57,486 nucleotides of DNA from Nocardiopsis sp. CNR-923 (GCF_001942255.1 NZ_MKKC01000079.1:1-57486); one strand, 5' to 3'; counted from the stretch's first letter, positions 36,017 through 44,953 are shown. Notes: generated by a model from the letters alone, not told the origin. Numbers and translations are program-made.

Positions 36017-37976
36017 TTAGGCGGTGCCGTGGAAGCGGCGCCAGTACTCCAGGTGCGCGCTGGCCTCGTCGAGGAGGTGGCTCTGTCCCGAGGGGCAGTA
36101 CTGGGACAGCTGGGTCAGCGCCTGGGAGCAGACGGCGTGCAGGTGGTCGGTGCGGAACAGGTCCGGGTCGCCGAGGATGCGGCGGGCGGCGACGAGCTTG
36201 AGGCAGGCCTCGGTCGCGGTGGAGGTGCTCTCGCCGAGCTGCTCCGTCCACATCCGGCGCCAGGTCTCGTGGAGGGGGAGGGTCGGACGGGAACGCATCG
36301 GTGCGGCGGTGATCGTGCGGAGCCGTCGGACCCAGGCGCCCCGCCGATGTCGGGCGCTTGAGCCATCCCTCGAAGTGCCAGGCGACGCGGAGGAGTTGGC
36401 CGTCGCAGAGGCGGTGGTAGATCTCGCTCTCGGTGGCGTGCTCCGGGTCCGGGTCGGCGCCCTGGTAGTAGTCGGCGAGGCCGCGGTGGGTGGCGGACCA
36501 GTCCGGGTGGGGGCCGCCGGAGGCGCGCCGGCCCAGCCTGCGCAGCAGCAGGCGGCGCAGCACGGTGGTGTGTTCGCCGTCCCACAGGGGGTGGGCGCGC
36601 AGTTCGTTCTCACCGACGGTGTGGGGAGGGTCCTGGGCGCGGTACAGCCACAGCCCCGCGTCGATGTCCCGTGCGGCCGAGCAGGTGGTGAGCGCCTCGC
36701 GCAGGTCCTCGGGAAGGTCGGTGAGGGCGGCTCCGAGCACGTCGGCGAGCATCCGCTCCTCGGTTGTCAGGGTCGGGGCAGGTCCCGGGTCGGGAGCGGC
36801 GGGCGCGTGTGTGAGGGCCTCGTGGAGGCCGAGGCCCCGAACCTCGGTCCACGCCTCGACCAGCCGGACGGTGGCGGCGGGGTGTCCGGCGGTGAATCCC
36901 CACAGCCGTTCGGCGGGGTCGTCGGCGACCTCGCCGCCGGTCCGCTCCGCGAGGAGCCGGCCCGTGTCCCGCGCGGTCAGGGAGCGCATCCGGAAGGCGG
37001 CCCAGGCCGTGCCCTCCCCGGTCCCGTCCGGGGGTTCGGGGAGGGCACGGACCAGGCTGTCCCTGCCGTCCCTGCTGGCGGCGACCACGGTGAGCGGTTC
37101 GGGGGCCTGGCTGCCGGGGACCTGCGTGAGGGCCTGGACGAGTTCGGGCCCCACCCCTCGGTGGGCGTTGTCCAGCAGGATCACGGGCGTGGGCAGGCTG
37201 TGGACGCGTTTGGGCGCGTGCCGCACATCGGCGCGCAGCGCGTCGCACAGGAAGGCCGTGACGATCTGGCGGTGGGTGAGTCCACGCGTGGGGTCCGTGC
37301 GGTCGGGTTCCCGGGCGATGTGGGCGAGGGCGACGAGGGTGTCCACCTCGCCGTCGTCGCGGCCACGGTCCCGGGTTCGGAACCACGTGACCGCGCGGTC
37401 GGCCCCCGCGGCCCCGAGGCTGGCGAGGGAGGCGAACCAGCGGGGGATGTCGAGGACGGCGCCCTCGGGCCCGAGGAGTTCCGCGGGCGGGATGAGGTCC
37501 CGGGCTCGGTCGAGCCGGTCGCCCAACCAGCTCAGGCTGCCGCGGTCCTGGGAACGGACCCGGGCGAGGACCTGTTCGACCTGCTCGCGTTCGCCGCCCG
37601 GCTCTCCGTCACCCAGGTCGAGCCGCAGGGCGAGCAGGGCGATCCACAGGCGGGGGAACTCCAGGCGGCCGTAGTGCCTGCGGTGGTGGCCGAGACCGTT
37701 GGCGGTCACGGACACGAGGTCGGTGAGGACCGCGGCCACGTCGGAGTAGTAGCGCGGATCCGCGAGGTCCAGGTGCGCGTAGGGGATCTCGCGCTCGCTC
37801 AGGTTGGCGCCCATCCACCGCAGCAGGTGAGTCTTCCCGTGGCCGTGGCCGCCCTCCACGACCATGAGCGGACGGCGGCGACCACCGTCGTCGGTCCACT
37901 CCGCTCTGATCAGGTCGGCGAAACACCTCGCCTCTTCGAGCTGTCCGACAGGACTGTCACTGCGAGGCTCCGTCAC
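36017..37976 (-). CDS. Large P-loop (AAA/STAND-like) ATPase, frame disturbed near its end
   Basis: This protein of about 653 aa begins with an ATPase domain: Walker A VEGGHGHGKTHLLRW at about residues 40-53 and a Walker-B-like TPVILLDNAH near 270. A helical, Leu/Ala-rich C-terminal half follows (TTEERMLADVLGAALTDLPE) and may be a winged-helix or repeat region. The frame changes between about 36330 and 36350 in a stretch of G and C runs, and the end continues as HETWRRMWTEQLGES to FHGTA at 36017. Two one-base run contractions, or one inserted base, explain it. The start is GTG 37976 with a weak site. It is paired with the membrane receptor at 34441. Confidence 0.7.
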
Positions 37977-38041
37977 CCGACACTCCCCGGTCGTTCGTCT
38001 CGGCCATTCAGCTTGATGCGCGATTCCGGGGCGGATGACAC

Positions 38042-38130
38042 GGGTTGCGGCTTTCGCAACCCAGGCGTTATGTACGCTCTCTTATCACTGTGTATTTTAT
38101 GGTTTTTCACACGATATGAGGCTCGTGTGA
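38042..38130. promoter_or_regulatory. Two perfect inverted repeats in AT-rich region upstream of the ATPase gene
   Basis: GGGTTGCG-5 nt-CGCAACCC (38042-38062) and TCACACGA-8 nt-TCGTGTGA (38107-38130) flank an AT-rich stretch that contains GTGTATTTTATGG. This is the likely promoter and operator region of the ATPase-receptor operon. The first repeat could also act as an RNA hairpin in its leader. Confidence 0.4.
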
Positions 38131-38446
38131 CTGAAGTTGATCGATTGCCACTACTGAGTTCTGGCCGAACCCGTCGTCCACAGCCCGCCGTAGGCCCCTT
38201 CCCGAAACCGGATCACTCCGCTGTCATGAATGGGACGGACGCGGAATAGGACCGGTTCCACCGGCGCAAGGCCGGACCCGGACGGCAGCCTCGGCGAGCC
38301 CGAGGACGTCGACGTGGAGGGCACGGTCCTCGCTCCCCGATCCGACGGGAACGCACATCATGACGCGGTGCGGAGTGCAGCCGGGGCAGTCGGACCGGAA
38401 GCGTCCGTTCACGGAACCCTTATCTCGACATCAAGGCGCATTCACC
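38131..38446. other. Intergenic, no gene recognised
   Basis: No protein-like frame with a binding site and no RNA gene were seen here. The stretch separates the ATPase promoter region from the end of the acetyltransferase gene. Confidence 0.4.
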
Positions 38447-39025
38447 CTACGTCTCCCGGTCCCGCGGGAAATCGGTCGCCGGGCGCTCGTAGATGTACTC
38501 CAGACCGTCGATCTCGTCCCACTGCTCACCCACGTGCGCGAACCCGAACCCGGCGATGGTGGCCAGGGAGGCGGCGTTGTCCGGCCTGATCGCCGCGCGC
38601 ACCGTGGCCACCTCCGGAAGGGCCGCGGCGCGCCGCAGCAGTTCGGCCACGGTCGCCCGACCGTACCCCCGGCGGCGACGGTCGGGGTGGATCGCGTAAC
38701 CGATCTCCACCATCCCGTCGGCGTCGGGCGGCCCGTGGTACCCGCCGTTGCCCACCGCCCTCGGGCGGCCCTGGCCGGCGTCGGCGCCGGCGTCCACCAC
38801 CGCGTAGGTCAACCACCCGGCCCTGCCCGGGTCCTCGGTGAGCTGAGCCAGGCGGAAGTCCCACAGCCACCGCTCGGCCAGGAACTCCGGCCCGAACTCG
38901 ACCCCGGCCAGCTCACCCGCCTTGGCCAGATCCCCGTCCGCCAACGCCGTCAGCACACCCGCGGTCAGGTCCACCAGCCGCACCCTCGGCACGGCGGGCC
39001 CTGAGCGCCGGTCCGCATCCGTCAT
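38447..39025 (-). CDS. GNAT-family N-acetyltransferase
   Basis: This 192-aa acetyltransferase has the acetyl-CoA pyrophosphate loop in IHPDRRRRGYGRATV and the C-terminal fold segment AAIRPDNAASLATIAGFGF, typical of RimJ/RimL-like GNAT proteins that acetylate small molecules or protein N-termini. The ATG at 39025 has AAGGA upstream; the longer frame to 39211 overlaps the divergent glycosylase gene and is not coding-like. The substrate is unknown. Confidence 0.88.
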   Translation of the reverse strand: MTDADRRSGPAVPRVRLVDLTAGVLTALADGDLAKAGELAGVEFGPEFLAERWLWDFRLAQLTEDPGRAGWLTYAVVDAGADAGQGRPRAVGNGGYHGPPDADGMVEIGYAIHPDRRRRGYGRATVAELLRRAAALPEVATVRAAIRPDNAASLATIAGFGFAHVGEQWDEIDGLEYIYERPATDFPRDRET

Positions 39026-39136
39026 GACCCGTTCCTTCCCCGTCCGTCCCGACCGGAACGGACGCCCCGCGCGAAGTGTCCCTCTCCTCGGGCACAATGG
39101 CCGAACACCCGTCCCCACCGCCATCCGAGGAGCGCC

Positions 39137-39715
39137 ATGTCCACCACCGCACCCGTGGGACAGCGCTGCGACTGGGCTCGCGGCGCCTCGGGCCTGATGA
39201 CCGCGTACCACGACGACGAGTGGGGCCGTCCCTCCCGCGACGACCGGTACCTGTTCGAGATGCTCGTCCTGGAGGGCGCCCAGGCCGGGCTGTCCTGGTC
39301 CACCGTGCTCAACAAGCGCGAGAACTACCGGCGTGCGCTGGACGGCTTCGACCCCGAGGCCGTCGCCGCCTACGACCAGGCCCGGCTGGACGCCCTCCTT
39401 CAGGACCCGGGCATCGTCCGCAACCGGCTCAAGGTGGCCTCACTCGTCCGCAACGCCCAGGCCTTCCTGCGCGTGCGCGAGGACCACGGCGCCTTCGCCG
39501 ACTACCTGTGGGGCTGGGTGGACGGTTCACCGGTCGTCAACCGGTTCACCGACATGTCCCAGGTCCCCGTGAGCACCCCCCTGTCCGACCGGATCAGCAA
39601 GGACCTGAAGAAGCGCGGGTTCACGTTCGTCGGCACCACGATCGCCTACGCCTACCTCCAGGCCACGGGGCTGGTCGAGGACCATCTGGTCGGCTGCCCC
39701 GCCAAGCCCGACTGA
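39137..39715 (+). CDS. tag: DNA-3-methyladenine glycosylase I
   Basis: This 192-aa protein removes 3-methyladenine from DNA as the first step of base excision repair. Diagnostic features are CDWARG, TAYHDDEWGRPSRDD, FEMLVLEGAQAGLSW and the C-terminal EDHLVGC; the Cys and His residues match the 'zinc snap' of Tag. Length is normal. It diverges from the acetyltransferase and converges with the ABC-F gene, with a shared terminator between them. Confidence 0.95.
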   Translation: MSTTAPVGQRCDWARGASGLMTAYHDDEWGRPSRDDRYLFEMLVLEGAQAGLSWSTVLNKRENYRRALDGFDPEAVAAYDQARLDALLQDPGIVRNRLKVASLVRNAQAFLRVREDHGAFADYLWGWVDGSPVVNRFTDMSQVPVSTPLSDRISKDLKKRGFTFVGTTIAYAYLQATGLVEDHLVGCPAKPD

Positions 39716-39740
39716 CCCGGACCCGGCGGGCCCGGGTCAG
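39712..39740. terminator. Bidirectional terminator between tag and ABC-F gene
   Basis: CTGACCCGG (39712-39720) pairs with CCGGGTCAG (39732-39740) around an 11-nt loop. The repeat overlaps both convergent stop codons and can end transcription from either side. There is no T-run, as is usual in high-GC actinomycetes. Confidence 0.6.
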
Positions 39741-41338
39741 TCGGCCCCGCCGTCCACCGGCGCCTCGCCGCGCGCGAGCGACCACCGCCGCGTCACCCCG
39801 ATCTCCTCCAGGAACGCGTGGTCGTGGCTGGCCACGAGCAGCGCGCCCCGGTAGTCGGCGAGCGCGTCCACCAACTGCCGCTGGCTGTCCAGGTCCAGGT
39901 TGTTGGTGGGCTCGTCCAGGACCAGGAGCTGCGGCGGTGCGTCCGCCAGCAGCAGCCGGGCCAGGGCGACCCGGAACCGCTCACCCCCGGACAGGTCGGC
40001 GGCCCGCTGGTCCACCCGGTCCCCGCGCACGAGGAACCGCGCCAGGCTGGCCCGTACCTCGTGGGGGGTCACCGTTCGGGCCGCCGAACGGACGTTGTCC
40101 AGAACGCTGAGCCCGTCGTCGAGCACGTCCAACCGCTGCGGCAGGTACCCCATCCGGTCCACGGCCCGGACGACCTCGACCCGCGGATGCGTTCCCCGGC
40201 CGACCACCGCCCGCAACAGCGTGGTCTTGCCCGAACCGTTGGGCCCCACGAGCGCGATCCGTTCCGGTCCGCGCACGTGCAGCCGCCCGTCGCCGGGGAT
40301 GCGCAGCTCCAGGACGTCGCGTCCGTCCGGGACCTCGGTGTCCGGGAGAAAGACCCGGATCGTGGCGTCGTCGCGCACGGCGTCCTCCGCGCGGACGAGT
40401 GCGTCGCGCGCCTCGACCAGCTTCCCCTCCTGCATGATCCGGTGCTTGCCCGCCGCCACCTGGGCATCGCGCTTGCGCTTCTTCATGATGACGCGCGGTT
40501 CGCGCTTGGTGTCGTACATCTTCCGGCCGTAGCGCTGCCTCCGGGCGAGCTTGACGTGCGCGTCGGCCAGTTGCCGCTTCTCACGCCGCACGTCGGCCTC
40601 GGCCACGCGCACCGTGCGCAGGGCGGCCTCCTGCTCGGCGGCGAGCTGCTCAACGTGGTCCGAGTAGTTCCCGCCCCACACGCGCAGCGCCCCCTCCCTG
40701 AGTTCGGCGATCTGGTCGACGCGTTCGAGGAGCTCGCGGTCGTGGCTGGCCACGATGAGCACCCCGCGCCAGGAGTCGACGGCGTCGTGGAGCCGTTCCC
40801 GCGCCGCACGGTCGAGGTTGTTGGTCGGTTCGTCCAGCAGGGTGACGGCGGGTCGGCGCAGCGCCAGGCCGGCGAGCGCGACCAGCATCGTTTCCCCGCC
40901 CGAGAGCGTCCCGACGGACCGGTCCAGCGGAGCGCCCCCGTCCAGGTCGACCCCGAAGCGCTCCAGCTGGGCGAGCGCCCGTTCCTCCACGTCCCAGTCG
41001 TCTCCGACGGCGTCGAAGTCGGCCTCGGTGCCCCAGCCGCCCTCGATGGCGTGCAGGGCCGCGCGCGCCCGGTCGACGCCGAGCAGTTCGGCGACCGTGC
41101 GGCCGGTGTCCAGGGTGACGCCCTGGTCCAGGTAGCCGACGTCGCCGCTGACCGACACGGTGCCCGAGGACGGGACGTTCGCTCCGGTGATCAACGTGAG
41201 CAGCGTCGACTTGCCGCTGCCGTTGCGGCCGATCAGCCCTGTCCGGCCGTGGCCGAAGGCGGCGTCGAGGTCGGTGAAGACGGGGGTGCCGTCGGGCCAG
41301 GCGAAGGTGAGTCGTGAACAGACGACAGAGAAGGACAT
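39737..41338 (-). CDS. ABC-F family protein (dual ATPase, likely ribosome protection)
   Basis: This 533-aa soluble protein has two ABC domains joined by a basic linker (about 230-320, rich in Arg/Lys, RREKRQLADAHVKLARRQR). Walker A motifs are GRNGSGKST and GPNGSGKTT, signatures are LSGGE twice, and Walker B motifs LLDEPTNNLD and VLDEPTNNLD. There are no membrane segments. ABC-F proteins act on the ribosome, and several protect it from antibiotics, so this may confer resistance. The divergent TetR gene and a possible leader ORF in its 5' region fit drug-inducible expression. ATG 41338 has GGGAGG six bases upstream. Confidence 0.92.
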   Translation of the reverse strand: MSFSVVCSRLTFAWPDGTPVFTDLDAAFGHGRTGLIGRNGSGKSTLLTLITGANVPSSGTVSVSGDVGYLDQGVTLDTGRTVAELLGVDRARAALHAIEGGWGTEADFDAVGDDWDVEERALAQLERFGVDLDGGAPLDRSVGTLSGGETMLVALAGLALRRPAVTLLDEPTNNLDRAARERLHDAVDSWRGVLIVASHDRELLERVDQIAELREGALRVWGGNYSDHVEQLAAEQEAALRTVRVAEADVRREKRQLADAHVKLARRQRYGRKMYDTKREPRVIMKKRKRDAQVAAGKHRIMQEGKLVEARDALVRAEDAVRDDATIRVFLPDTEVPDGRDVLELRIPGDGRLHVRGPERIALVGPNGSGKTTLLRAVVGRGTHPRVEVVRAVDRMGYLPQRLDVLDDGLSVLDNVRSAARTVTPHEVRASLARFLVRGDRVDQRAADLSGGERFRVALARLLLADAPPQLLVLDEPTNNLDLDSQRQLVDALADYRGALLVASHDHAFLEEIGVTRRWSLARGEAPVDGGAD

Positions 41339-41400
41339 CCGGACCTCCCGGGGACGGTGGAGAACGGCTGGGGACCTAGGGTTCGGATGACTCGGCCCAT
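41233..41400 (-). CDS. Possible leader ORF overlapping the start of the ABC-F gene
   Basis: The ATG at 41400 has the best Shine-Dalgarno in the region, CGAGGAGGAGATCACA. Its frame (beginning MGRVIRTLGPQPFSTVPG, 55 codons) differs from ABC-F and runs across the ABC-F start codon, ending at 41233. Ribosomes on this ORF would interfere with ABC-F initiation; a drug-stalled ribosome could relieve this. Leader-based control is known for other ABC-F and Erm resistance genes. It is not known here, and the peptide's C-terminal half is low-complexity. Confidence 0.4.
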   Translation of the reverse strand: MGRVIRTLGPQPFSTVPGRSGCPSLSSVHDSPSPGPTAPPSSPTSTPPSATAGQG

Positions 41401-41428
41401 TGTGATCTCCTCCTCGGAAGGTCGATTG

Positions 41429-41493
41429 ACGCGACGTTCGTCGCGTTAGTGACTATGACACGTGCGATCCTCAAATGCAACTACATTTGCATT
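41429..41493. promoter_or_regulatory. Divergent promoter/operator region between ABC-F and TetR genes
   Basis: There are two inverted repeats. ACGCGACG-TT-CGTCGCGT is at 41429-41446. AATGCAA (41474-41480) pairs with TTGCATT (41487-41493), directly before the TetR start. On the minus strand, TTGCAT and CATAGT separated by 17 bases could be the ABC-F promoter; its -35 box overlaps the second repeat, so TetR binding there would repress both genes. Confidence 0.5.
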
Positions 41494-42120
41494 ATGACCT
41501 CGAACACGCACACCTCGGGCGGTTCCCGCCCCGGCGGCCGGACCGCGCGCAACACCGCGGCGGTCCTCCAGGCCACCCTCGACGAGCTGGGCGAACACGG
41601 CTACCACGGACTCACCGTCGAACGCGTCGCCACCCGCTCGGGTGTGCACAAGGCCACCGTCTACCGGCGTTGGGGCGGGGTGGACGGACTCGTGTCCGCC
41701 GCCCTGGAGTGGTCCACCGCCCACGCGTGGGAACCGACCCGCACGGGTGACCTGTACACCGACCTCCTCCGGCTGGCCGAGACGGTCGCCCAGGGGTTCA
41801 CCGACGCGCCCGAGAGCGATCTGTCGACCGCGTCCATCGCCGCCGCGATCTCCTCGGCCACCGTCGCCGAGGCCCTACGCGCCTTCATGGCCGACCGGCA
41901 CGCACGCGCGGCCGTCGTCGTCGAGGAGGCCGCCGTCCGGGGCGAGGTCCCCGAGGACACCGACGCCCACGAGGTCGTCAGGGTCGCCGTCGCCCCCGTC
42001 TACTACCGACTCTTCGTCAGCCGCGAACCGGTGACCGCCGCCGACCTCCGCCGCGCGGCCCGCACCGCCGCGGACGCCGCCTCGCGGGGGTTGCTCACCA
42101 CCGACCAGCGCACCAGCTGA
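41494..42120 (+). CDS. TetR-family regulator (probable repressor of the ABC-F gene)
   Basis: This 208-aa TetR regulator has an N-terminal helix-turn-helix with GLTVERVATRSGVHKATVYRR and an all-helical ligand-binding C-terminus. The ATG at 41494 directly follows the palindromic site and has no ribosome binding site, so the mRNA may be leaderless; in-frame GTG 41449 or ATG 41455 are alternatives. Position divergent to the ABC-F gene suggests that it represses that gene and itself and responds to the drug or a related ligand. Confidence 0.9.
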   Translation: MTSNTHTSGGSRPGGRTARNTAAVLQATLDELGEHGYHGLTVERVATRSGVHKATVYRRWGGVDGLVSAALEWSTAHAWEPTRTGDLYTDLLRLAETVAQGFTDAPESDLSTASIAAAISSATVAEALRAFMADRHARAAVVVEEAAVRGEVPEDTDAHEVVRVAVAPVYYRLFVSREPVTAADLRRAARTAADAASRGLLTTDQRTS

Positions 42121-42197
42121 CCGCCCTGACCTGGGCACACGAAAAATCCACCAATGCGTACGCCGTACGGGAATTCCTCGGGCGGAGCCTCGTTCCT

Positions 42198-42220
42198 TGT
42201 GCCGTACGATGTACGGCACA
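42198..42220. promoter_or_regulatory. 23-bp palindromic operator upstream of the DrrAB-type exporter
   Basis: TGTGCCGTAC and GTACGGCACA form a perfect 10-bp inverted repeat with a 3-bp centre (GAT), ending 22 bp before the exporter start. A TACGAT box within it could be the -10 element, so a bound repressor would block transcription. The TetR regulator at 44174, at the end of the same gene group, is the obvious candidate. Confidence 0.65.
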
Positions 42221-42242
42221 GTGTACGACTGAAGGGAGCCCG

Positions 42243-43217
42243 ATGCCGACGACACAGCACGCCGTCAGCGCGCGGGGACTGGGCAAGCGTTACGGGAAGA
42301 CCTGGGCCCTGCGCGGCTTCGACGTGGACGTCGCCCACGGAAGCGTCCGAGGCCTGCTCGGACCCAACGGCGCGGGCAAGAGCACGGCCGTCCGAATCCT
42401 CACCACCCTGCTGCGGCCGGACGAGGGCCGTGCGGAGATCGCCGGATTCGACGTGGCCGCCCAGGGCGAACAGGTCCGCTACCGGATCGGGCTCGTCGGC
42501 CAGAACGCCGCCGTGGACGAGATCCTCAGCGGACGGCAGAACCTGGAGATGTTCGGCCGCCTCTACCACCTGGGCGCCCGATCCGCCCGGCGCCGGGCGG
42601 ACGAACTCCTCGAACGGTTCGGGCTGGCCGACACCGGCACCACACCGGTCAGCGGCTACTCCGGTGGCATGCGCCGCCGCCTCGACCTGGCCGCGAGCAT
42701 GATCCTCACACCCCCGGTCCTGTTCCTCGACGAGCCCACCGTCGGACTCGACCCGCGCGCGCGGGGGGAGGTGTGGGCGGCGGTGCGCGGGCTGGTCGAC
42801 GACGGCACCGCCGTGCTGCTCACCACCCAGTACCTGGAGGAGGCCGACCAGCTCGCCGACCGGGTGTCCGTGATCGACTCCGGCCGGGTCGTCGCCGAGG
42901 GCGGCCCGGCCGAACTCAAGGAGCGCGTGGGCGGGGACCGGCTGGAACTCGTTCTGCACGACGAGTCCGCCGTCCCCGAAGCCGTCGCGCTCGTGGGACG
43001 GCTGACCGGATCGGAGGTGACGGTTCAGGCGGGGACCCGACGCCTCAGCGCCGAGGTCGACGACCGCGTGGCCGCCCTGACCCGGGTCGTGACCGCCCTG
43101 GAGGAGCGGGGCACGTCCGTCGAGGACGTCTCCCTCCGCCGTCCCACCCTCGACGAGGTGTTCCTGCACCTGACCGGTGACCGCGACGACGCTTCCGAGG
43201 AGGCCGTGAGCCGATGA
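42243..43217 (+). CDS. ABC exporter ATPase (daunorubicin-resistance DrrA type)
   Basis: This 324-aa ATPase has Walker A GPNGAGKST, signature YSGGMRRRLDLA, Walker B VLFLDEPTVGLDP, then TTQYLEEADQLADRV and the C-terminal domain usual for DrrA. ATG 42243 has GAAGGGAG upstream. It is coupled to the permease by an ATGA overlap. This second DrrA-like protein belongs to a separate drug exporter under its own operator and is not linked to the NRPS operon by position. Confidence 0.95.
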   Translation: MPTTQHAVSARGLGKRYGKTWALRGFDVDVAHGSVRGLLGPNGAGKSTAVRILTTLLRPDEGRAEIAGFDVAAQGEQVRYRIGLVGQNAAVDEILSGRQNLEMFGRLYHLGARSARRRADELLERFGLADTGTTPVSGYSGGMRRRLDLAASMILTPPVLFLDEPTVGLDPRARGEVWAAVRGLVDDGTAVLLTTQYLEEADQLADRVSVIDSGRVVAEGGPAELKERVGGDRLELVLHDESAVPEAVALVGRLTGSEVTVQAGTRRLSAEVDDRVAALTRVVTALEERGTSVEDVSLRRPTLDEVFLHLTGDRDDASEEAVSR

Positions 43218-44068
43218 CCACCGCATCCGCGACAACCCGCCCCGACACCCCGGTCCCCGGTTCCCCGCCCACCGGACCGGCCCGTCTGGGCTGGGCGCTG
43301 GCCGACGGGTGGACGGTCACCCGCCGTGACCTGACCCACTGGCTCCGCCAGCCCTGGCAGGTCGTGTTCGGTCTGCTGTTCCCGATCCTCATGGTGCTGG
43401 TGTTCGGCTACCTGTTCGGCGGGGCCATCACCGTCCCCGGCGGCGGGGACTACCGCGAGTACCTCATGCCCGGCATGTTCGCCATGACCATGGTCTTCGG
43501 CCTGAGCGAGACCGTCATGGCCGTCGTCCACGACACCTCGCGCGGAGTCACCGACCGGTTCCGGTCGATGCCGATGGCGCCGAGTGCCGTGGTGGTCGGC
43601 CGGTGCGCGGCCGACATGCTCAAGTCCACGGTCACGCTGGCCCTGCTGGTCGGCTGCGGACTCCTGGTGGGCTGGCAGTGGCACGGCGGTCCCGGACCAA
43701 CCCTCGCCGCGTTCGGCCTGCTGCTCCTGCTCCGTTTCGCCCTGGTCTGGGTCGGTGTCTACCTGGGGCTGGTGATGAAGGGCGAGGGCACCATCGCCGT
43801 GCTCCAGACCCTGGAGTTCCCGCTGGGATTCCTGTCGAACGCGTTCGTGGCCACCGCCACCATGCCGGTGTGGCTGGGCGTGGTCGCCGACTGGAACCCG
43901 TTGTCGGCCACCGTGGGGGCGACACGCGATCTGTTCGGCCACTCCGGGTTGGCCGCGGACGGCTGGATCGCCCAGAACGCGGTCACCATGGCCGTGGTCT
44001 GGCCGCTCCTGGTCGTGGCCGTGTTCGCGCCGCTGAGCGTGCGGCGCTTCCGCGCCCTGAGCGGATGA
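43214..44068 (+). CDS. ABC-2 permease (DrrB type)
   Basis: This 284-aa membrane protein with six predicted helices has the DrrB-like start LADGWTVTRRDLTHWLRQP and the segment YREYLMPGMFAMTMVFG. It forms the exporter with the ATPase just upstream, probably for hydrophobic drugs. The gene ends 4 bp before a strong hairpin terminator, which closes this two-gene unit. Confidence 0.93.
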   Translation: MTTASATTRPDTPVPGSPPTGPARLGWALADGWTVTRRDLTHWLRQPWQVVFGLLFPILMVLVFGYLFGGAITVPGGGDYREYLMPGMFAMTMVFGLSETVMAVVHDTSRGVTDRFRSMPMAPSAVVVGRCAADMLKSTVTLALLVGCGLLVGWQWHGGPGPTLAAFGLLLLLRFALVWVGVYLGLVMKGEGTIAVLQTLEFPLGFLSNAFVATATMPVWLGVVADWNPLSATVGATRDLFGHSGLAADGWIAQNAVTMAVVWPLLVVAVFAPLSVRRFRALSG

Positions 44069-44071
44069 ACC

Positions 44072-44109
44072 CCGTGCGGGCGCCGGGACGCCCTCCGGCG
44101 CCCGCACGG
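44072..44109 (+). terminator. Strong hairpin terminator after the DrrAB-type exporter
   Basis: A perfect 15-bp stem, CCGTGCGGGCGCCGG (44072-44086) with CCGGCGCCCGCACGG (44095-44109), surrounds an 8-nt loop just after the permease stop. There is no T-run. It is the strongest hairpin I noticed in the window. Confidence 0.75.
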
Positions 44110-44173
44110 CCCCCGGCGCCGTTCCCACCGACGTACACTGACGCGAATCCCAACCGACCACCGGGGACGGCCG

Positions 44174-44953
44174 ATGTCCACGCAGTACAGCAAGAGCGGC
44201 GATCCCGCGCGCAGCCTCGCCCTGCTGTGGCGCACCACGGAGCCCACCAGCCGCAGGCGCACACCGGACCTGAGCGTGGACCGGATCGTGGCCGTGGCCT
44301 CGGAGATGGCCGACGCCGACGGCATCGGCGCGCTGTCGATGCGCAGGGTCGCCGAACGGCTGGGCGTGGGCACGATGTCCCTGTACACCTACGTCCCGGG
44401 CAAGGGCGAACTGGTCGACCTCATGCTCGACGCCGCCTACGCGGGCCTGTACCGGGACGGCCTGCCCGAGCCCTGGAGGGAGGCGCTGCGCGCGGTCGCC
44501 CACGCGAACCGCCGCCTGTATCTGGACCATCCGTGGATGCTCCAGGTCTCCAGCGCACGGCTGCTCGGACCGGGCCTCATGGCCAAGTACGAGATGGAAC
44601 TGTCGGCCGTGGACGGCGTCGGCCTGTCCGACGTCGAGATGGACTCCACGGTCAACCTGGTCACCGGCTACGTCGAGGGGGCCGTCCGGCGCGCCGTCGA
44701 GGTCGCCGAACTCGAACGCAGCTCCGGGCTGACCGACGGCCAGTGGTGGGCGGTCCACGGCCCGCTGCTGGGGACGTTCGCGAACGAGGAGCGCTTCCCC
44801 GTGGCGAGCCGGGTCGGCTCCGCCGCGGGCCAGGAGCACCAGGCGGTGTACGAGCCGGAGCACGAGTTCGCGTTCGGCCTGGAACGCGTCCTCGACGGCG
44901 TCCAGGCCCTGGTGGACTCCCGCGCCGGGGAGGACGATGTGACGCGCGGGTGA
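44174..44953 (+). CDS. TetR-family regulator (TetR_C_1 type)
   Basis: This 259-aa regulator has LSVDRIVAVASEMADADGIG and the helix-turn-helix LSMRRVAERLGVGTMSLYTYV, and a long C-terminal ligand domain with a conserved Tyr/His-rich region (GPLLGTFANEERFP). ATG 44174 has GGGGACGG upstream. It follows the exporter pair after a terminator, so it is transcribed separately, but probably controls the 42198-42220 operator. Confidence 0.92.
   Translation: MSTQYSKSGDPARSLALLWRTTEPTSRRRTPDLSVDRIVAVASEMADADGIGALSMRRVAERLGVGTMSLYTYVPGKGELVDLMLDAAYAGLYRDGLPEPWREALRAVAHANRRLYLDHPWMLQVSSARLLGPGLMAKYEMELSAVDGVGLSDVEMDSTVNLVTGYVEGAVRRAVEVAELERSSGLTDGQWWAVHGPLLGTFANEERFPVASRVGSAAGQEHQAVYEPEHEFAFGLERVLDGVQALVDSRAGEDDVTRG

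Noticed and set aside
36024..38249. A 741-codon plus-strand open frame
   Set aside because: It is antisense to the P-loop ATPase gene, which has Walker motifs. Long antisense frames are expected at this GC content.
43025..44863. A 612-codon minus-strand open frame
   Set aside because: It is antisense to the DrrB-type permease and TetR genes; low-complexity His/Gly/Gln-rich product.
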